Shown: positions 32,290 through 43,164 of the stretch, one piece after another
How positions within the stretch are numbered: position 1 is the first letter of the stretch
Layout: each line of letters starts with the position of its first letter
Assembly: GCA_039881045.1 (NCBI GenBank)
Contig: JAYWVB010000005.1
Location: 682,001-746,000 of the forward strand
Direction of reading: 5' to 3'
Length of the DNA stretch: 64,000 nt
Origin: Chaetomium olivaceum
Taxonomy: Eukaryota > Ascomycota > Sordariomycetes > Sordariales > Chaetomiaceae
Made by a program: the position numbers and the translations under genes
Notes under the pieces: model-generated
What the model saw: only the letters and a program-made list of their open reading frames with translations
Database searches by the model: none
What the model was told of the DNA's origin: nothing

Positions 32290-33810
32290 TGGCAATAGGC
32301 TCGTGGGCACCGTGGAAGGGCACCAGGTGAATCGGTTGTGGGTATGCATGGTAAAGAATGGTGACACCGAGGCCGCGCTCCCTGCCGGGCGCGTCACTGC
32401 TGGAGGCAGATTGGGCGGTTGGGCAGCATGAACGGGCTCTGGGGTGGTCGAGGATTTGGTGCGCGGCACTACACAGTCGTACGCATCTCTACCTGAAGCG
32501 GTTCAAGTGAAGGGTATCTGTGCGCGAAGCACAAACCTGGAAACTGGCTGTGGTTGCTAAAAGGGGAACCTACGGAAGTCGGCCAGGCTGATGACTGACT
32601 GATAGGACCGGAAAGCCGCGGCTCACTACCTCTGGCACTCTCACATACAGGTACTTAGAAGGCCGGGGATATGGGATAGCTGAGGCTTGGCTACCCACGG
32701 CCAGGTGCGGGTGGCGTAGAGGACGTATCAGGAATCCCGTTCACCCCTGAACGTCGCGAGTGAGATATCATCCGAATGGCGTGACGTGGCCGGGTAAACA
32801 TGGGTCTCTCGTCAGCAGGAAAACCTGACTCGAATCTTCTCTGCACACCACCAAGGAGAAGATGAACCGCTTCTTGATTATGTCTCGCCAGGCGCGCCCC
32901 CGCAAATTCGCTTGTATATCCTTGTTTTCCTTCGGTCCTGTCGGTAGAGCAATTCCGAGGTGCCCTCCTAGATTTGTCAAGGGAGAGAGCTCAGAAGGTT
33001 GGGAGGGTCAGTTCTGAAACAAGGAGTAAGCCGACAGACCGCGTTAGCTTTTCTCGTCACGGTGGCATTTATCGATCTGCTAGGGAGTAACCCAACGCGA
33101 CGCTTTGTAAAGATCTCGTCAATATGCCGTCTCTTTTTCTTGTGGTTGCTAGCACGCCGTGATTAGTTTGCCCTGCCCTCCTTACACTTCTTCCGGGTTA
33201 CCTGCCACATCCGCGGCAATACCGGCCGGTCGGCAGCCAGCATACCTTCTCCGCCGGTTGAGTACGTCGTGCGTGCTGGCATATGGGGGTTCGGGACGGG
33301 CAAGTCCCGGTTCTTTGGAATGGAGAAACCCGGCTTCCAGAGCTCCAGGGCCGAACAAGGTAGCACAAGCGCCGATCTTTTGGTCAATAACCCGCCGCCC
33401 GGGCAAGTGGGCGCACGAAATGCTGGACCCCGTTCCTTTTTTATCCCGCCTCCTCCGCATGCTCCAGATAAACAGCTCAATATCCTTGCTTTCACGCACG
33501 CGAGTGGAGACGATATTGCAGCGGTGAGAACATAGTTGCCAATGATGGTCCGACAGATAGTGCAACCTCCCCATGAGATGGCGGAATGGTGGTTAATATG
33601 ATGTCTTCAAGCTGAAGCAGGGAAGACAGTCGACACCTTTAAAGCTCGTGATTTATGCGTTCTATCCAGTCACCTCCTTGACCCGGGATTCTAACCTTCC
33701 CGCTCCAATGATATACAGAATTTTCTATATCGCGAGACGCGGCTCGAGTGCGGTCGCTGCCGGCTGATCTCGGAGAAAAAGGTGCAGATCTTGGCGCATT
33801 ATGGAAAAAT

Positions 33811-34006
33811 CTGGGGTAAAAGCAGTGTTAATCTCGGCGATCCTTGGTACCATAAACGGGTGTTTTCAACCTGCAGCCACGGCAATGAAGATGCGGGGTG
33901 CAGGGCGGAGACAAGCCGATCCTATCAGACAGCAGCTTATTCCCCAATGTGGTAGGCATCCTAATTATGGACGGTGTTGAGACCTAGACGGAGGAAATAC
34001 TATAAA
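33811..34006 (+). promoter_or_regulatory. Candidate xylanase promoter elements
   Basis: A TATAAA at 34001-34006 lies 100 bases before the xylanase ATG. At 33811-33820 a CTGGGG, which fits the CreA/CRE1 consensus SYGGRG, overlaps GGGTAAA, which fits a reported XlnR/Xyr1-type GGNTAAA motif. This would suit carbon-catabolite repression and xylan induction. The motifs are short and the assignment is inference. Confidence 0.35.
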
Positions 34007-34105
34007 GGGGCAGTGGAAGACGGGCATGATCGACTGCCGATCCCAGCAGCACTCCCACAAGACAACAGCATCAACTCACAGCATATCTTGCTCGGACGCT
34101 TCGTC

Positions 34106-34837
34106 ATGGTCTCGTTCACTCTTCTCCTCACGGCTCTTGCCGCCTCGGTCGCCACGGCCAGCCCGCTTGAGGCCCTCAAGCGTGGCATCCAGCCCGGCAC
34201 CGGAACCCACGACGGCTACTTCTACTCCTTCTGGACTGACGGCCGCGGATCGGTTGACTACAACAATGGCCCCCGTGGCTCGTACAGCGTCTCGTGGAAC
34301 AACGTCAACAACTGGGTTGGCGGCAAGGGCTGGAACCCGGGCCCGCCGCGCAAGGTCGCCTACAACGGCACCTGGAACAACTACAACGTGAACAGCTGTA
34401 AGTGATTCCCGCCTCCTCTGGGTAGTGACCCCATTTTAGGACAGACACAAAACTGACTCGGCGGCAAAGACCTGGCTCTCTACGGCTGGACCACCAACCC
34501 CCTCGTTGAGTACTACATCGTCGAGGCTTACGGCACCTACAACCCCTCTTCTGGCACCTCCCGGCTCGGCACAATCGACGACGACGGCGGCACCTACGAC
34601 ATCTACAAGACCCGCCGTGTCAACCAGCCGTCCATCCAGGGTACCTCGACCTTTGACCAGTACTGGTCCGTCCGTCGCCAGAAGCGCGTCGGCGGCACCA
34701 TCGACACCGGCAAGCACTTCGACGAGTGGAAGAAGCAGGGCAACCTCAACCTCGGCTCCTGGAACTACATGATCATGGCTAGCGAGGGCTACCAGAGCTC
34801 TGGGTCTGCCAACATCGAGGTCAGGGCTGCGTCTTAA
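34106..34837 (+). CDS. GH11 endo-1,4-beta-xylanase, secreted
   Basis: Two exons, 34106-34397 and 34470-34837 (72-nt intron, GTAAGT...AAG), 219 codons. It begins with a clear signal peptide (MVSFTLLLTALAASVATAS) and a short propeptide ending in Lys-Arg (EALKRG), likely cut by a Kex2-type protease. The mature part is a single GH11 beta-jelly-roll domain: YFYSFWTDG, YNNGPRGSYSVSWNN, KGWNPG, YLALYGWTTNPLVEYYIVEAYG (nucleophile Glu in VEYY), RRVNQPSIQGTSTFDQYWSVR and MIMASEGYQSSG (acid/base Glu). Length is that of a standard family member with no carbohydrate-binding module. It hydrolyses internal xylan linkages outside the cell. Both catalytic glutamates and the fingers/thumb motif PSIQGT are present, so it should be active. 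Confidence 0.95.
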
Positions 34838-36031
34838 GGGGCCTACTTGCAGATGAACAGAAGGGGGTGATGCGGGTCATCGGGCAGTCGTGGGCCGTTC
34901 GACTGCCGCCTTGGACCTTGGACCTGCAGGCCGTCGGGCCGTCAACTTCAATTCGCGGGGGAAAACAGTTGTGTACATACATTCAAGGAACCTGCCACAT
35001 GCTTCTATATCTTTGTCCCTTTGAGATAACTCGACTATGTTGTGAATGTGAGAGATATCCTTGATTACGCGCGTTATGATGGAAGGTTTACCTACCTGAT
35101 GCGCATTAGGAGTACGCGAGGGCTCGGGAAAGTCAAGAGATGTGGACGATGTATGCCTGAGGACCTTCGCCGTAATACTGCCCACCACGTGAAGAAACGG
35201 CGGCCCTCCTGTGCTATTGAATAAAATGGCGAAGCAAGTCTGACAACTATGCCGTTGTTCTTCTATGTACGTATATACCAAACACGGTTCGTCTTCCTAT
35301 CAATGCCAGTGATGCACGCGTGCTGGGTAGGTATGTTGTGGGGAACTGTGGAAAATTCGCCTCATAATTCGACAGTCCATTGAACTACCTGATGTCAATG
35401 ATGTAAAACAAAATTTCCTTTGAACAAAAAGAAGACCACGCAGTAGTTATGTGTCAACAAGTTTTGACTGTTTGTCTGATGGTGTGGCGGCTACCTATAC
35501 CTATCTACCCGGTATGCGGGTTAAGATTCGAATGACTACCAGATACCCAATTACCGCACTCACGAACCCGACCCCTGGGTGACCTTGTCCCGTCCTTTCG
35601 CGGCTCCATTACTTCGGCAAGTAAATAAGCCTCCCGCCGGCGATCCGGCTTTCTCCTATTGGCCGGGGCGCGAAAGGTAGCCGCGCAATGTACGATGCTC
35701 CCACGCAGCTCTGCCGGCAGTTGACTCGTAGCTACTTCATCCTCCCGTTGTGCGCAGATCAATCTTTCGGAATGTTCGTTTTCATCTGGGTATATACAAA
35801 ACCACGTTGTTCAACCGCTGCTGGTTAATTGCGGCGGGCAGGCATTCAGGGGTAAAAGCCCTTCTCCTCACGGCTACTCCTCACCGAGGGTAGTACAGGG
35901 TTCGATCCCGCGGGATCTGGGATTCTAGAAGCATTCCGTAGATTTGCTACTTAAGAGCCTCCCATCCGTTCCCGTTGTTGGGGTAGTCGAGATACATGCG
36001 GTGCGGAGATCTCACCTCTTACTCCAACACC
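34838..36031. other. Intergenic, 1.2 kb
   Basis: It lies between the xylanase stop and the next secreted-protein gene. No gene recognised. Small frames around 35.05-35.75 kb lack family resemblance. Confidence 0.5.
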
Positions 36032-37732
36032 ATGGCCATGCGTCTCCTGTTCGCTGCTGCTTGGGCGGCCGTGCTTGTCTCGGCGCAGGCTCCCTCAGAT
36101 AACTCTGCATGCACTGCAAAGTCCTTTGCCATCCCGAGCTGGTTCGTCCAAGATGTTAAGTACGCTGAAGGTGCCATCTCATTCAATGTCTGGAATCGCG
36201 CCACCAACTACACGGCAGACCTGGCTTGCGAGACGACAAAAACCGGTTTAAATGCCTGCTCCATCGAAGGGACGCCGTCGTCTAACGACACGCTCGAAGC
36301 ATCGGTTGAGATCAAAGAAGGCCCGACGACGTTCCACCTGAAGCAGTCGTGGACCTGCAGTGATCGAGGAAAGAGGTAAGCCTTTCCATGTCTTGGAGTC
36401 ATGACCATACCGTACCTAGGCGGCCAGTTCGCGAAACTAACAAGCGCTAGCTTGACGTTCACGGCGGTTGGGAACAACTCTGCCGCGGCGGACTACACCT
36501 CCCCGTTGCTTATCAGGGGATCCCTCACCGCGCCCGTTTCCATCACCCCTTTTTATCCCGACGGGCCCACGGGGCACGACTCCAAGGGATGCAGCTCGCG
36601 GTCCGAGTCGCCGTCCTGGACTCTGTCGTCCATCCACTACACCGACGAGCCGGCCTCGGGTGAGGGCACGGTCGCGTTCAAGAACTTCAACGTGCTAGTT
36701 ACCAACCCGGCCAACGGCTACCAAGCGAGCTGCATGCCGGGCGGTTCCTTCGGCGACGAGCCCGATCTCGCTCACCTCATGTGCGCCGGCTCCGAGTTCC
36801 AGTCCTCTTCGATGGGGCAATACCCCATCGTCACTCAGGCCTCCTTCGACCCGGAAACGTCCACGTTCACGCTCAACCAGACCTGGTTCTGCGACGACAT
36901 CGACGCCGCGAAACCGTAAGCACCCCATTCGCCACCCCAACCCAAACCCAACCCAACACCCCCAAACCCAAACTAACCCACCTTTTCCTTTCCTTTCCAC
37001 AGCCTCCAAATCACCGCGACCGCCTCGGCCCCCCTCCCGCTAACATGCACCACCTCGCCCGGCACGCGCAACCAAACCAACACCTACTGCAGCACCTCGT
37101 CCTCCGTGCCCTTGCCGGGCAAACTCGGCGCCACCACCACCCTCCGCCCCTACGCGCTCGAAGACCCCGCCCCCGGCTGGGCAGCCACCCCGCCGCGCGG
37201 CGACGGGTGCACGCTGACGTCCATCTTCAAACCGCAATGGCGGTTTAGTTCGTTCCGCCTCGATGGGGGTGTTGTTTCGTTTGAGATTATTCTGGCGGCG
37301 GGGGATATCGGGTTTCAGTATCCCATTCCGGTGTATCAGGGGGCTGCAGTGGAGGGCGAGGAGGGGTGGTACCAGTGTGAGGTCGGGGCGGATGGCGGGA
37401 ATGGATTGCCGCTGTGGCCTTATCAGTGCAAGTTCAAGTATGAGGGTGGGGAGGAGGGCAGTGGCGGTGAGTTGGTGTTGGAGGCGGATTGGGCGTGTAA
37501 GGATTTAGATCGGGAGCATCCGTGAGTTTCTTTCTCTCTACTTTCCTAGGTATGTGTGTGTTGGTAAGTGACACGGTGCTAACCAGGCGACGACAGTGTG
37601 AAATTCAGCGGCGTAACCAACACGGCGGTCAACACCACGCTAGCGTGCGAGACGGTTGATGGAGTGGCGCAGTGTATGACCACTGACCCGGGGTACACTT
37701 GGGTTGCGCCCATCTCGGACGTTACATGGTGA
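36032..37732 (+). CDS. Secreted modular Cys/Trp-repeat protein, unrecognised
   Basis: Four exons, 36032-36375, 36451-36915, 37003-37521 and 37597-37732, join in frame to 487 codons. All three introns are in phase 2. The N-terminus is a signal peptide (LLFAAAWAAVLVSAQA). The protein is built of related modules of about 110-170 residues, each closing with a Trp-x-Cys-x-Asp-type motif just before an intron: SWTCSDRG, TWFCDDIDAAKP and DWACKDLDREHP. The next exon opens with a similar strand (SLTFTAVGNN, LQITATASA, VKFSGVTNTAV). Cysteines are evenly spaced and Asn-x-Thr/Ser sites are common. This looks like an extracellular, disulfide-stabilised beta protein that grew by exon duplication. I do not know the family or role. 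A start at 35996 is also possible, but the signal peptide sits better from 36032. Confidence 0.7.
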
Positions 37733-37817
37733 AGATCGGCCCGGACACTGGAAGAAACGGAGAATACGCGTCGAAGTTCGAGGTGGAAAAGGCTGTACAC
37801 ATCACCAACTCACGGCT

Positions 37818-39406
37818 TTAGTATGAATCTCCTACGCGGCCATCACCAAACGTGGACGGCTGTTTTTCGGTTGTTGCAGTTGTTTCCCGTCCTTTTGAGC
37901 TCTCGTATGCGTTGTTGAGTTGTTCCAACCCCGCCACGTAGGAGTCCCAGTCGCGAACCTTCTGCTCGACTAAAGCTTGACGCGCAGGGTCACCATTGAC
38001 ATAAGCCATGACACGCTCAGGGAGGTCGTGCTTCCCTCCATAGATGCGCAAGTTGATGTATCGGTTTGCAAACCAGTTCATGGCTGTCCAGTGCTCCAGA
38101 GCGTAAGAAATCATAAAGCCACTTTTCTGTTTCTGTTTGTTCCACTCGTTTGCCAGAAGCTCGTTCCCGTACCTTTCCCGTTCTCGTGCACGCAGAACAG
38201 CAAGAAAGCTGTCGAAATGGTCGAGGTAGAACCTGTACCTGGCGCCATGGCACAAATTCTCGATTGTGGTGCTATCCAGCCATAACGGGGGCCTAAAGAG
38301 CTGCAGAGGTACCACTCGGCTCCATTCCCAATCTAGAACCGAGATGATATTCATGTCGTCATCGAGGATGAGATTAAAGATTTCCAAATCCCCGTGAGCC
38401 AGCACAAACGGGCCATGGTCGAGCTTGTCGTTGAGCCAGCCCTGGGCATACTGCCGAAACATATGGAGGTGGTAGATTCGGTCACGGCCCTGTTCGACGT
38501 CGGAAACACTGCCGCGGCCGCGGGCAAACGCATTGTCGGCAAGGTCTAACAGCATGGCCACATAACGGCTCGCCGAACATAGAGTGTCGCTGCTGCCGTA
38601 GTACATGTCCTGAATAGTAGAGGCATCTAGGGCTTCCAGTTCTTGCATATTGAGGTCGATGGAGGTGTTCCTTTTGGCTACCTGGGCCCCGGCTAGGCTC
38701 TGCTTCAGGCGGCCGATGGACGGGAACACAAGGCGTCGAAGTTGGATGTAGATGTCGGCAAGGGACGCGTAAAGGCGGGTTCGTTGTTCATCAGGCAAAG
38801 CCTTGAGTTCGGCGTAATTTATTTGGCGGCCCTCCACATATTCAAGGATGAGAAAAGACGGAAATGGTTCAGGGCCATCGCTGAGGGCGTATGCGTGGAT
38901 CTTGGGAACTGGGATGGACGTGCTCGAGGCGATCAACCTGTTACGTGCGGGTTGCTCAGTCTCGCTGCCACTGTAATAATATCGGAGAGATAATTTAATT
39001 AGAATGTTTCTTACCTCATTACAGCGACCTCACTCTCAAGCTTGTCCGCAGGTGTCACCACAAGCGTGGGCGCCAGAGGTATGCGCACAACCCATCGATC
39101 CCCATTTTGGAATTTGACAAAGTAGCAGATATTGTAACTACCGCGGACGAACGGACGAAATAGTACGCAGTCATCACCCCGGTGGTTCAATGACGCGAAG
39201 CGACAGACGTCTTGGTCACGGATTGCAGCGATGAATTCGTCGCGATCGCGGTGCACGCGCGCTTGAACAACGGCATCCCGGAAGCTCTGTGGCCGTTTGG
39301 CTTGCGCGTTCCCAGGCTCGCGCTTACGGCCTTTGATCTCGGTAAGCCACTGCTGGACCGTCTTGCCTCCAATCAATGAGGAGCTGGAGCTGGAGCTGGA
39401 TGCCAT
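37818..39406 (-). CDS. Aminoglycoside-phosphotransferase (APH)-family protein
   Basis: Two exons, 39406-39015 and 38937-37818 (77-nt intron, GTAAGA...CAG), 503 codons. The APH/choline-kinase-like fold is visible: NICYFVKFQNGDRWVVRIP (nucleotide-binding strand with an Arg in the usual Lys region), ESEVAVMR spliced to a stretch ending SIPVPKIHAYAL, SFLILEYVEG (hinge), FVLAHGDLEIFNLILDDD (catalytic loop HxDxxxxN) and SVLDWEWSRVVPLQLFRPP (metal-binding Asp). Fungi carry many such proteins, and substrates are rarely known; an antibiotic target should not be assumed. An alternative acceptor 49 nt upstream of the chosen one would insert 14 residues in frame. The N-terminus has a poly-Ser leader. A TATATAAA lies only about 20 bases before the ATG on this strand. 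The gene's 3' end is about 85 bp from the convergent secreted-protein gene. Confidence 0.8.
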
Positions 39407-39925
39407 GATTGCAAATACCGTGTTTATATAGGCAGTCTTGATGCCTTGTCAGGTCGGTTAGGTCAGGTAAGGTCCCTCACTTCATGTCTACGTTTGGGTG
39501 GGGGCGCCATGTGGCACCTGGTCGTGGATTGGATATCTTGGCGCGCACGGCACTCGACTTTCAACTAGGGTGCGAACCTGCCGCTGATATCGAACGTTGG
39601 TGTGTATGTACCAAGTACCGAGTACGGAATACAGATCTGTACTACTCGCCGTGATGGGTAGTCGGTACCTTGGGGGCGAGGACGCGTGTTGAATCTCCGG
39701 GGGCTTCGTGAACGCGCAGCTCAAAGAAAAGAAAGAAAAAACATCCATGCCCGTGTGTGGCTCAGGGCGTCAAGGTTTACGCCTGATTGGTTACAGCAGC
39801 AGGAGCACGCTCCTGAGCGAAGCCATAATTAGCATAATTAGCGAGCTGCATGGCCCAGCTAAGAGAGCCTGAGAGAGCCTGAAACGAGAATTTGCAGACC
39901 TGCGATTGAACGGGTTGCCAACACA
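39407..39925. other. Short divergent intergenic region
   Basis: About 0.5 kb shared by the APH-like gene (minus) and the ankyrin gene (plus). It contains no ATG-led exon that could supply the missing start of the ankyrin protein. The ankyrin frame is open back to 39863. Confidence 0.5.
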
Positions 39926-42718
39926 TTGTTTGCGAGTGACACCATATTCAAGGGGAGGTGGAGGGATTCACTATCATTCTATTGGGCTGTGCCGTCATCA
40001 GCCATTCAGCGAGGATACGAGCCGGCTCCAATATACTTCAGTCTCCGCAGGACCTCCAACCGGGGTCCATGGGTGGCAGACCCGATTGCCCTGGAAGCTG
40101 CCCTGGGTTTGTGGTCATGGTCCCTGCGCGCCGACGCTAGGACGGACTCCCGGGACGAGTCCACGGGTCAGCGAGTATCTGGAGCAGAGGAAGTCACAAA
40201 ATGTCGAATAATTTCGACGAATATAGACAACGAGACCGTCTGGGGCTTGGATCATCTGGACGATCTGATGTGGCTTGGGGGTCATCAGCTGCAAAAACAC
40301 GGGCTACCATCAGAAAGCACTTTGTATACCCCCAAAGCTCAAGGGCATATTCATGGGTCCCACGATCTTTTCGAAGACAATCCCTACACCACAATCTCCC
40401 TAAATTCCGGCTTACCATCAAAGCTAGGAAACGGGCCCAACGTGCGTTTCTCTTGCCAGCGCTTTTTTGGTTGGTACGCTATACCACCGCTTCACGCCCT
40501 TCCGCACGCCTGGTCGTCGTATAGTTTTCAACCCCACACGGTCGATGCCCCAATACCGCTTATGTGCGCTCAGGAATTATTCGGTTTCTCTCTGCAGTCC
40601 CTTTTCTGCATCGTTGACCGGCTCGGCGGCACGTTCCGACACGCCATCCCTAGGACAGGTACTTCACCAGTTCTCGACAATGACTTGGTGTCCGAAGTAG
40701 TGGCCATATTCCGAGACTATCATTTGGGATCCGAGGAGGATTCTCTTCTGACGATATTGCCCGCCATTGGCACTCGGCACCTATCTACGTACGAAGGCTT
40801 CATACGCGCCATCCGCCGGGACGTCAAGAGTCTGCGACTATCTAGCCAGTGGGGACGAGGCGCTACACTGTTACACGAGGCTGTTGAATACACCTGGCGG
40901 TGTCCCGAACCGTCGACCCCGACTTCGTCGCGCTCGCCACCCAGAAATCTCGCACGAAGTGTTTTGCACTATATGCACCACATCTTCCTCGGTCAGCACG
41001 AGACCCCCAAGCCGGACTTGCCCGAACTAAAGAACATGCATGTGGGTTGGCCGTGGATAAACGATAGATCCAGGCAGGGCTTCGGTACACTCCTGGAGTT
41101 GAGGGACGAATATATACAAGCCCTGAGCACAAACGATTCTTCCGAAGACAGTGCTCTTTCTGGGAGGCCTCGCGTGGCCGGAATCCTGAGAAGTCTCGCC
41201 ATCCGCAAACCACTACCGCTCTACCGAATATTGCGAGGGCCAGACGCGGCAAACGATCTGGTGGACGAATTTCTTAGCCTTGTTATCGAGCGGGCCCTGG
41301 AGCTAGGAACAAACGTCAGCGCACGAGATGATGCTGGGAAAACCGCACTCGTTATCGCTGCCGCAAACGGTATGAGCAAGGTCGTCGCCACATTGCTAGA
41401 GGGCGGGTCAGTGCCTGAACTACGGGATGATAAAAACATGACGGCACTACATCATGCTGCAATGAACGGCAACCTGGGTGTGGTCCAATTGCTGCTCTGG
41501 GCCAAAAGCGATTATACGCCAGAGCGGATGGTCGACAAGAACGGTCTAACGCCATTGCTTCACGCCGCAAGACATTCTCATCTGTCCATAACAAACTTCG
41601 TCATCGCCTACGCCGGCAATGCCGATATCATGAGAGCTGAGTTTGATTTCCTAGTCAACGCAGAGTTGAGAGAAGACGAGCAAATCGCCGCCCTCAAACA
41701 TTTCGGGACACTATGGCCCGAGCTAAAAAGTACTACTCCACGCGATCATCCATTTGTAGCGTGTTTGGAGAGGAAGAAGTTCCAGCTTGCCACCGAATTC
41801 GTCACCAGCAACGTTATCGGTTTTGATTATCAGGCGTCGATGAGGGCCTCGGAGTTGTTCCTCGCTGAGATTGGCTTTTTGCCTTTGGCGGCAAGGTCTG
41901 GCAATCGACAAGCCGTCGAACGGCTTCTGGAAAAGCACGCGGGCATCATCCCAATACTGGAATTTGGGTTCGCAATGGTATTTGCTGCGATGGGGGGATA
42001 CACAGACATGCTCCAGCTCCTCATCGAGGACGAACGGGTAAAAGAGGACACCGTTGAAGAGGACATCAAACGAGTACGGCAGGATGCAGAGCTCCTTGTT
42101 GCAACGCAAATGGCCACGATTGATAGCCATGCCGATGACGAGCATATGACTCCATTAATGTTCGCCGCAAAGTACGGGCAGCTGGGGATGGTGTCTTTCC
42201 TGACTGGTGTCAGAATTAAGGGTGTTCGGGCTACGGTTGAAGGCGTTGAACGATATGACGAAGGGAGGGAACCGTTGCTAGCGCTAGCGGTTGGTTGCAT
42301 CGACAATGTCATCGGACAGCTCCAGAGAGCAAACGAGTTCCCCTTGAGCGATGGCCACGCGGATAGCATTGTGGACGAGGCCAAGGCGAGGGCCGAGAAC
42401 ATACTAAAGCAGTTATTAGGCTCTTTTTGGGGAGACAAGCGACTTCTCAGCGTCATGCTAGACTGGCAAGACGCTGACCAACAGACGGCGTTAATGATTG
42501 CTGTGACGAAGGGCCTTGAGTCGGTCGTGGGGCTACTCCTAGTGAACGGAGCGGATCAATCTCTGACCAACAAAGAGGGGAAGACGGCAAGGCAAATGGC
42601 AGAAGAGAGCGGAAACCAGAAGATGGTTGCCTTCTTCGACGAAGCTGCAGCAGAACAGAAGAGGTCTTGGAATCGACTTGACTTCTTTCGGGGGGGGCAA
42701 CCTCGCTATATTAATTAG
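39926..42718 (+). CDS. Ankyrin-repeat protein, apparently 5'-truncated
   Basis: One uninterrupted frame of about 930 codons (open from 39863), but with no ATG near its start, so the first exon is missing or unrecognised. The N-terminal half contains PIALEAALGLWSWSLRAD and later PLMCAQELFGFSLQSL and SLLTILPAIG, a pattern seen in large fungal proteins that carry a long region upstream of this point (often with membrane spans) and ankyrin repeats downstream. The C-terminal half has ankyrin-type units (GKTALVIAAANGMSKVVATLLEGG, NMTALHHAAMNGNLGVVQLLL, TPLLHAARHSHLS, MTPLMFAAKYGQLG, QTALMIAVTKGLESVVGLLL). Function is probably protein-protein interaction; the specific role is unknown. The long intact frame argues against random decay. 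A displaced or lost 5' end is the oddity. Confidence 0.65.
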   Translation: MFASDTIFKGRWRDSLSFYWAVPSSAIQRGYEPAPIYFSLRRTSNRGPWVADPIALEAALGLWSWSLRADARTDSRDESTGQRVSGAEEVTKCRIISTNIDNETVWGLDHLDDLMWLGGHQLQKHGLPSESTLYTPKAQGHIHGSHDLFEDNPYTTISLNSGLPSKLGNGPNVRFSCQRFFGWYAIPPLHALPHAWSSYSFQPHTVDAPIPLMCAQELFGFSLQSLFCIVDRLGGTFRHAIPRTGTSPVLDNDLVSEVVAIFRDYHLGSEEDSLLTILPAIGTRHLSTYEGFIRAIRRDVKSLRLSSQWGRGATLLHEAVEYTWRCPEPSTPTSSRSPPRNLARSVLHYMHHIFLGQHETPKPDLPELKNMHVGWPWINDRSRQGFGTLLELRDEYIQALSTNDSSEDSALSGRPRVAGILRSLAIRKPLPLYRILRGPDAANDLVDEFLSLVIERALELGTNVSARDDAGKTALVIAAANGMSKVVATLLEGGSVPELRDDKNMTALHHAAMNGNLGVVQLLLWAKSDYTPERMVDKNGLTPLLHAARHSHLSITNFVIAYAGNADIMRAEFDFLVNAELREDEQIAALKHFGTLWPELKSTTPRDHPFVACLERKKFQLATEFVTSNVIGFDYQASMRASELFLAEIGFLPLAARSGNRQAVERLLEKHAGIIPILEFGFAMVFAAMGGYTDMLQLLIEDERVKEDTVEEDIKRVRQDAELLVATQMATIDSHADDEHMTPLMFAAKYGQLGMVSFLTGVRIKGVRATVEGVERYDEGREPLLALAVGCIDNVIGQLQRANEFPLSDGHADSIVDEAKARAENILKQLLGSFWGDKRLLSVMLDWQDADQQTALMIAVTKGLESVVGLLLVNGADQSLTNKEGKTARQMAEESGNQKMVAFFDEAAAEQKRSWNRLDFFRGGQPRYIN

Positions 42719-43164
42719 GATGTCCCACCAATAATACACAGAACTGAGAACATCCAATCATGTACATACATACGTACCTGGCCTTGCCTCTCGCATCCCC
42801 CTAACTCACTTCAGGGTGTCGCCGTCACAAATCGTGTATATCGCCTGCCATATACACCTCTCCAGCTGAATGTGACTAAACCAATTGCGAGTGTGCTGGC
42901 TGGTGTAGACTATGATGCCTTTGAGCTAATTGTAGATCTCGGGTCATTTCGGTGGGTATTCCGGGTCACTGCCCTCCTGAACGCCTAGTTCACCATGGTC
43001 GAATAACTCTTCGTAAAACACCTTTGACTACCTCGGTGCAACTTAATAACTCCACGAATAGACGTATTCCCGCCTCCCGCAGCCCGCTCAGACCACTGCA
43101 AGACCCTTCACATATGGTCCCGAGCATATGACAGCCACCCCATCTCGACAAACCTACGTCATGT
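42719..43164. other. Intergenic, 0.45 kb
   Basis: The 3' flanks of two convergent genes. No feature was recognised. Confidence 0.5.

Larger units (their letters stand above)
31490..34105. other. Gene-poor stretch, 2.6 kb, repeat-bearing
   Basis: It contains the diverged 51-bp direct repeat (separate entries) and a GC-rich block at 33160-33570 that is open in several frames on both strands but resembles nothing I know. The right end is the xylanase promoter. Overall it looks like old repeat or transposon ground. Confidence 0.45.

Noticed and set aside
33159..33574. Mutually overlapping frames on both strands in a GC-rich block
   Set aside because: Several frames are open at once and none has family resemblance; no evidence to choose a gene.
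34436..34717. Frame antisense to xylanase exon 2
   Set aside because: Low-complexity Val/Ala-rich shadow of the GH11 gene.
35898..35925. Second tRNA-like T-loop (gggttcgatccc)
   Set aside because: Only a short hairpin; no cloverleaf can be drawn.
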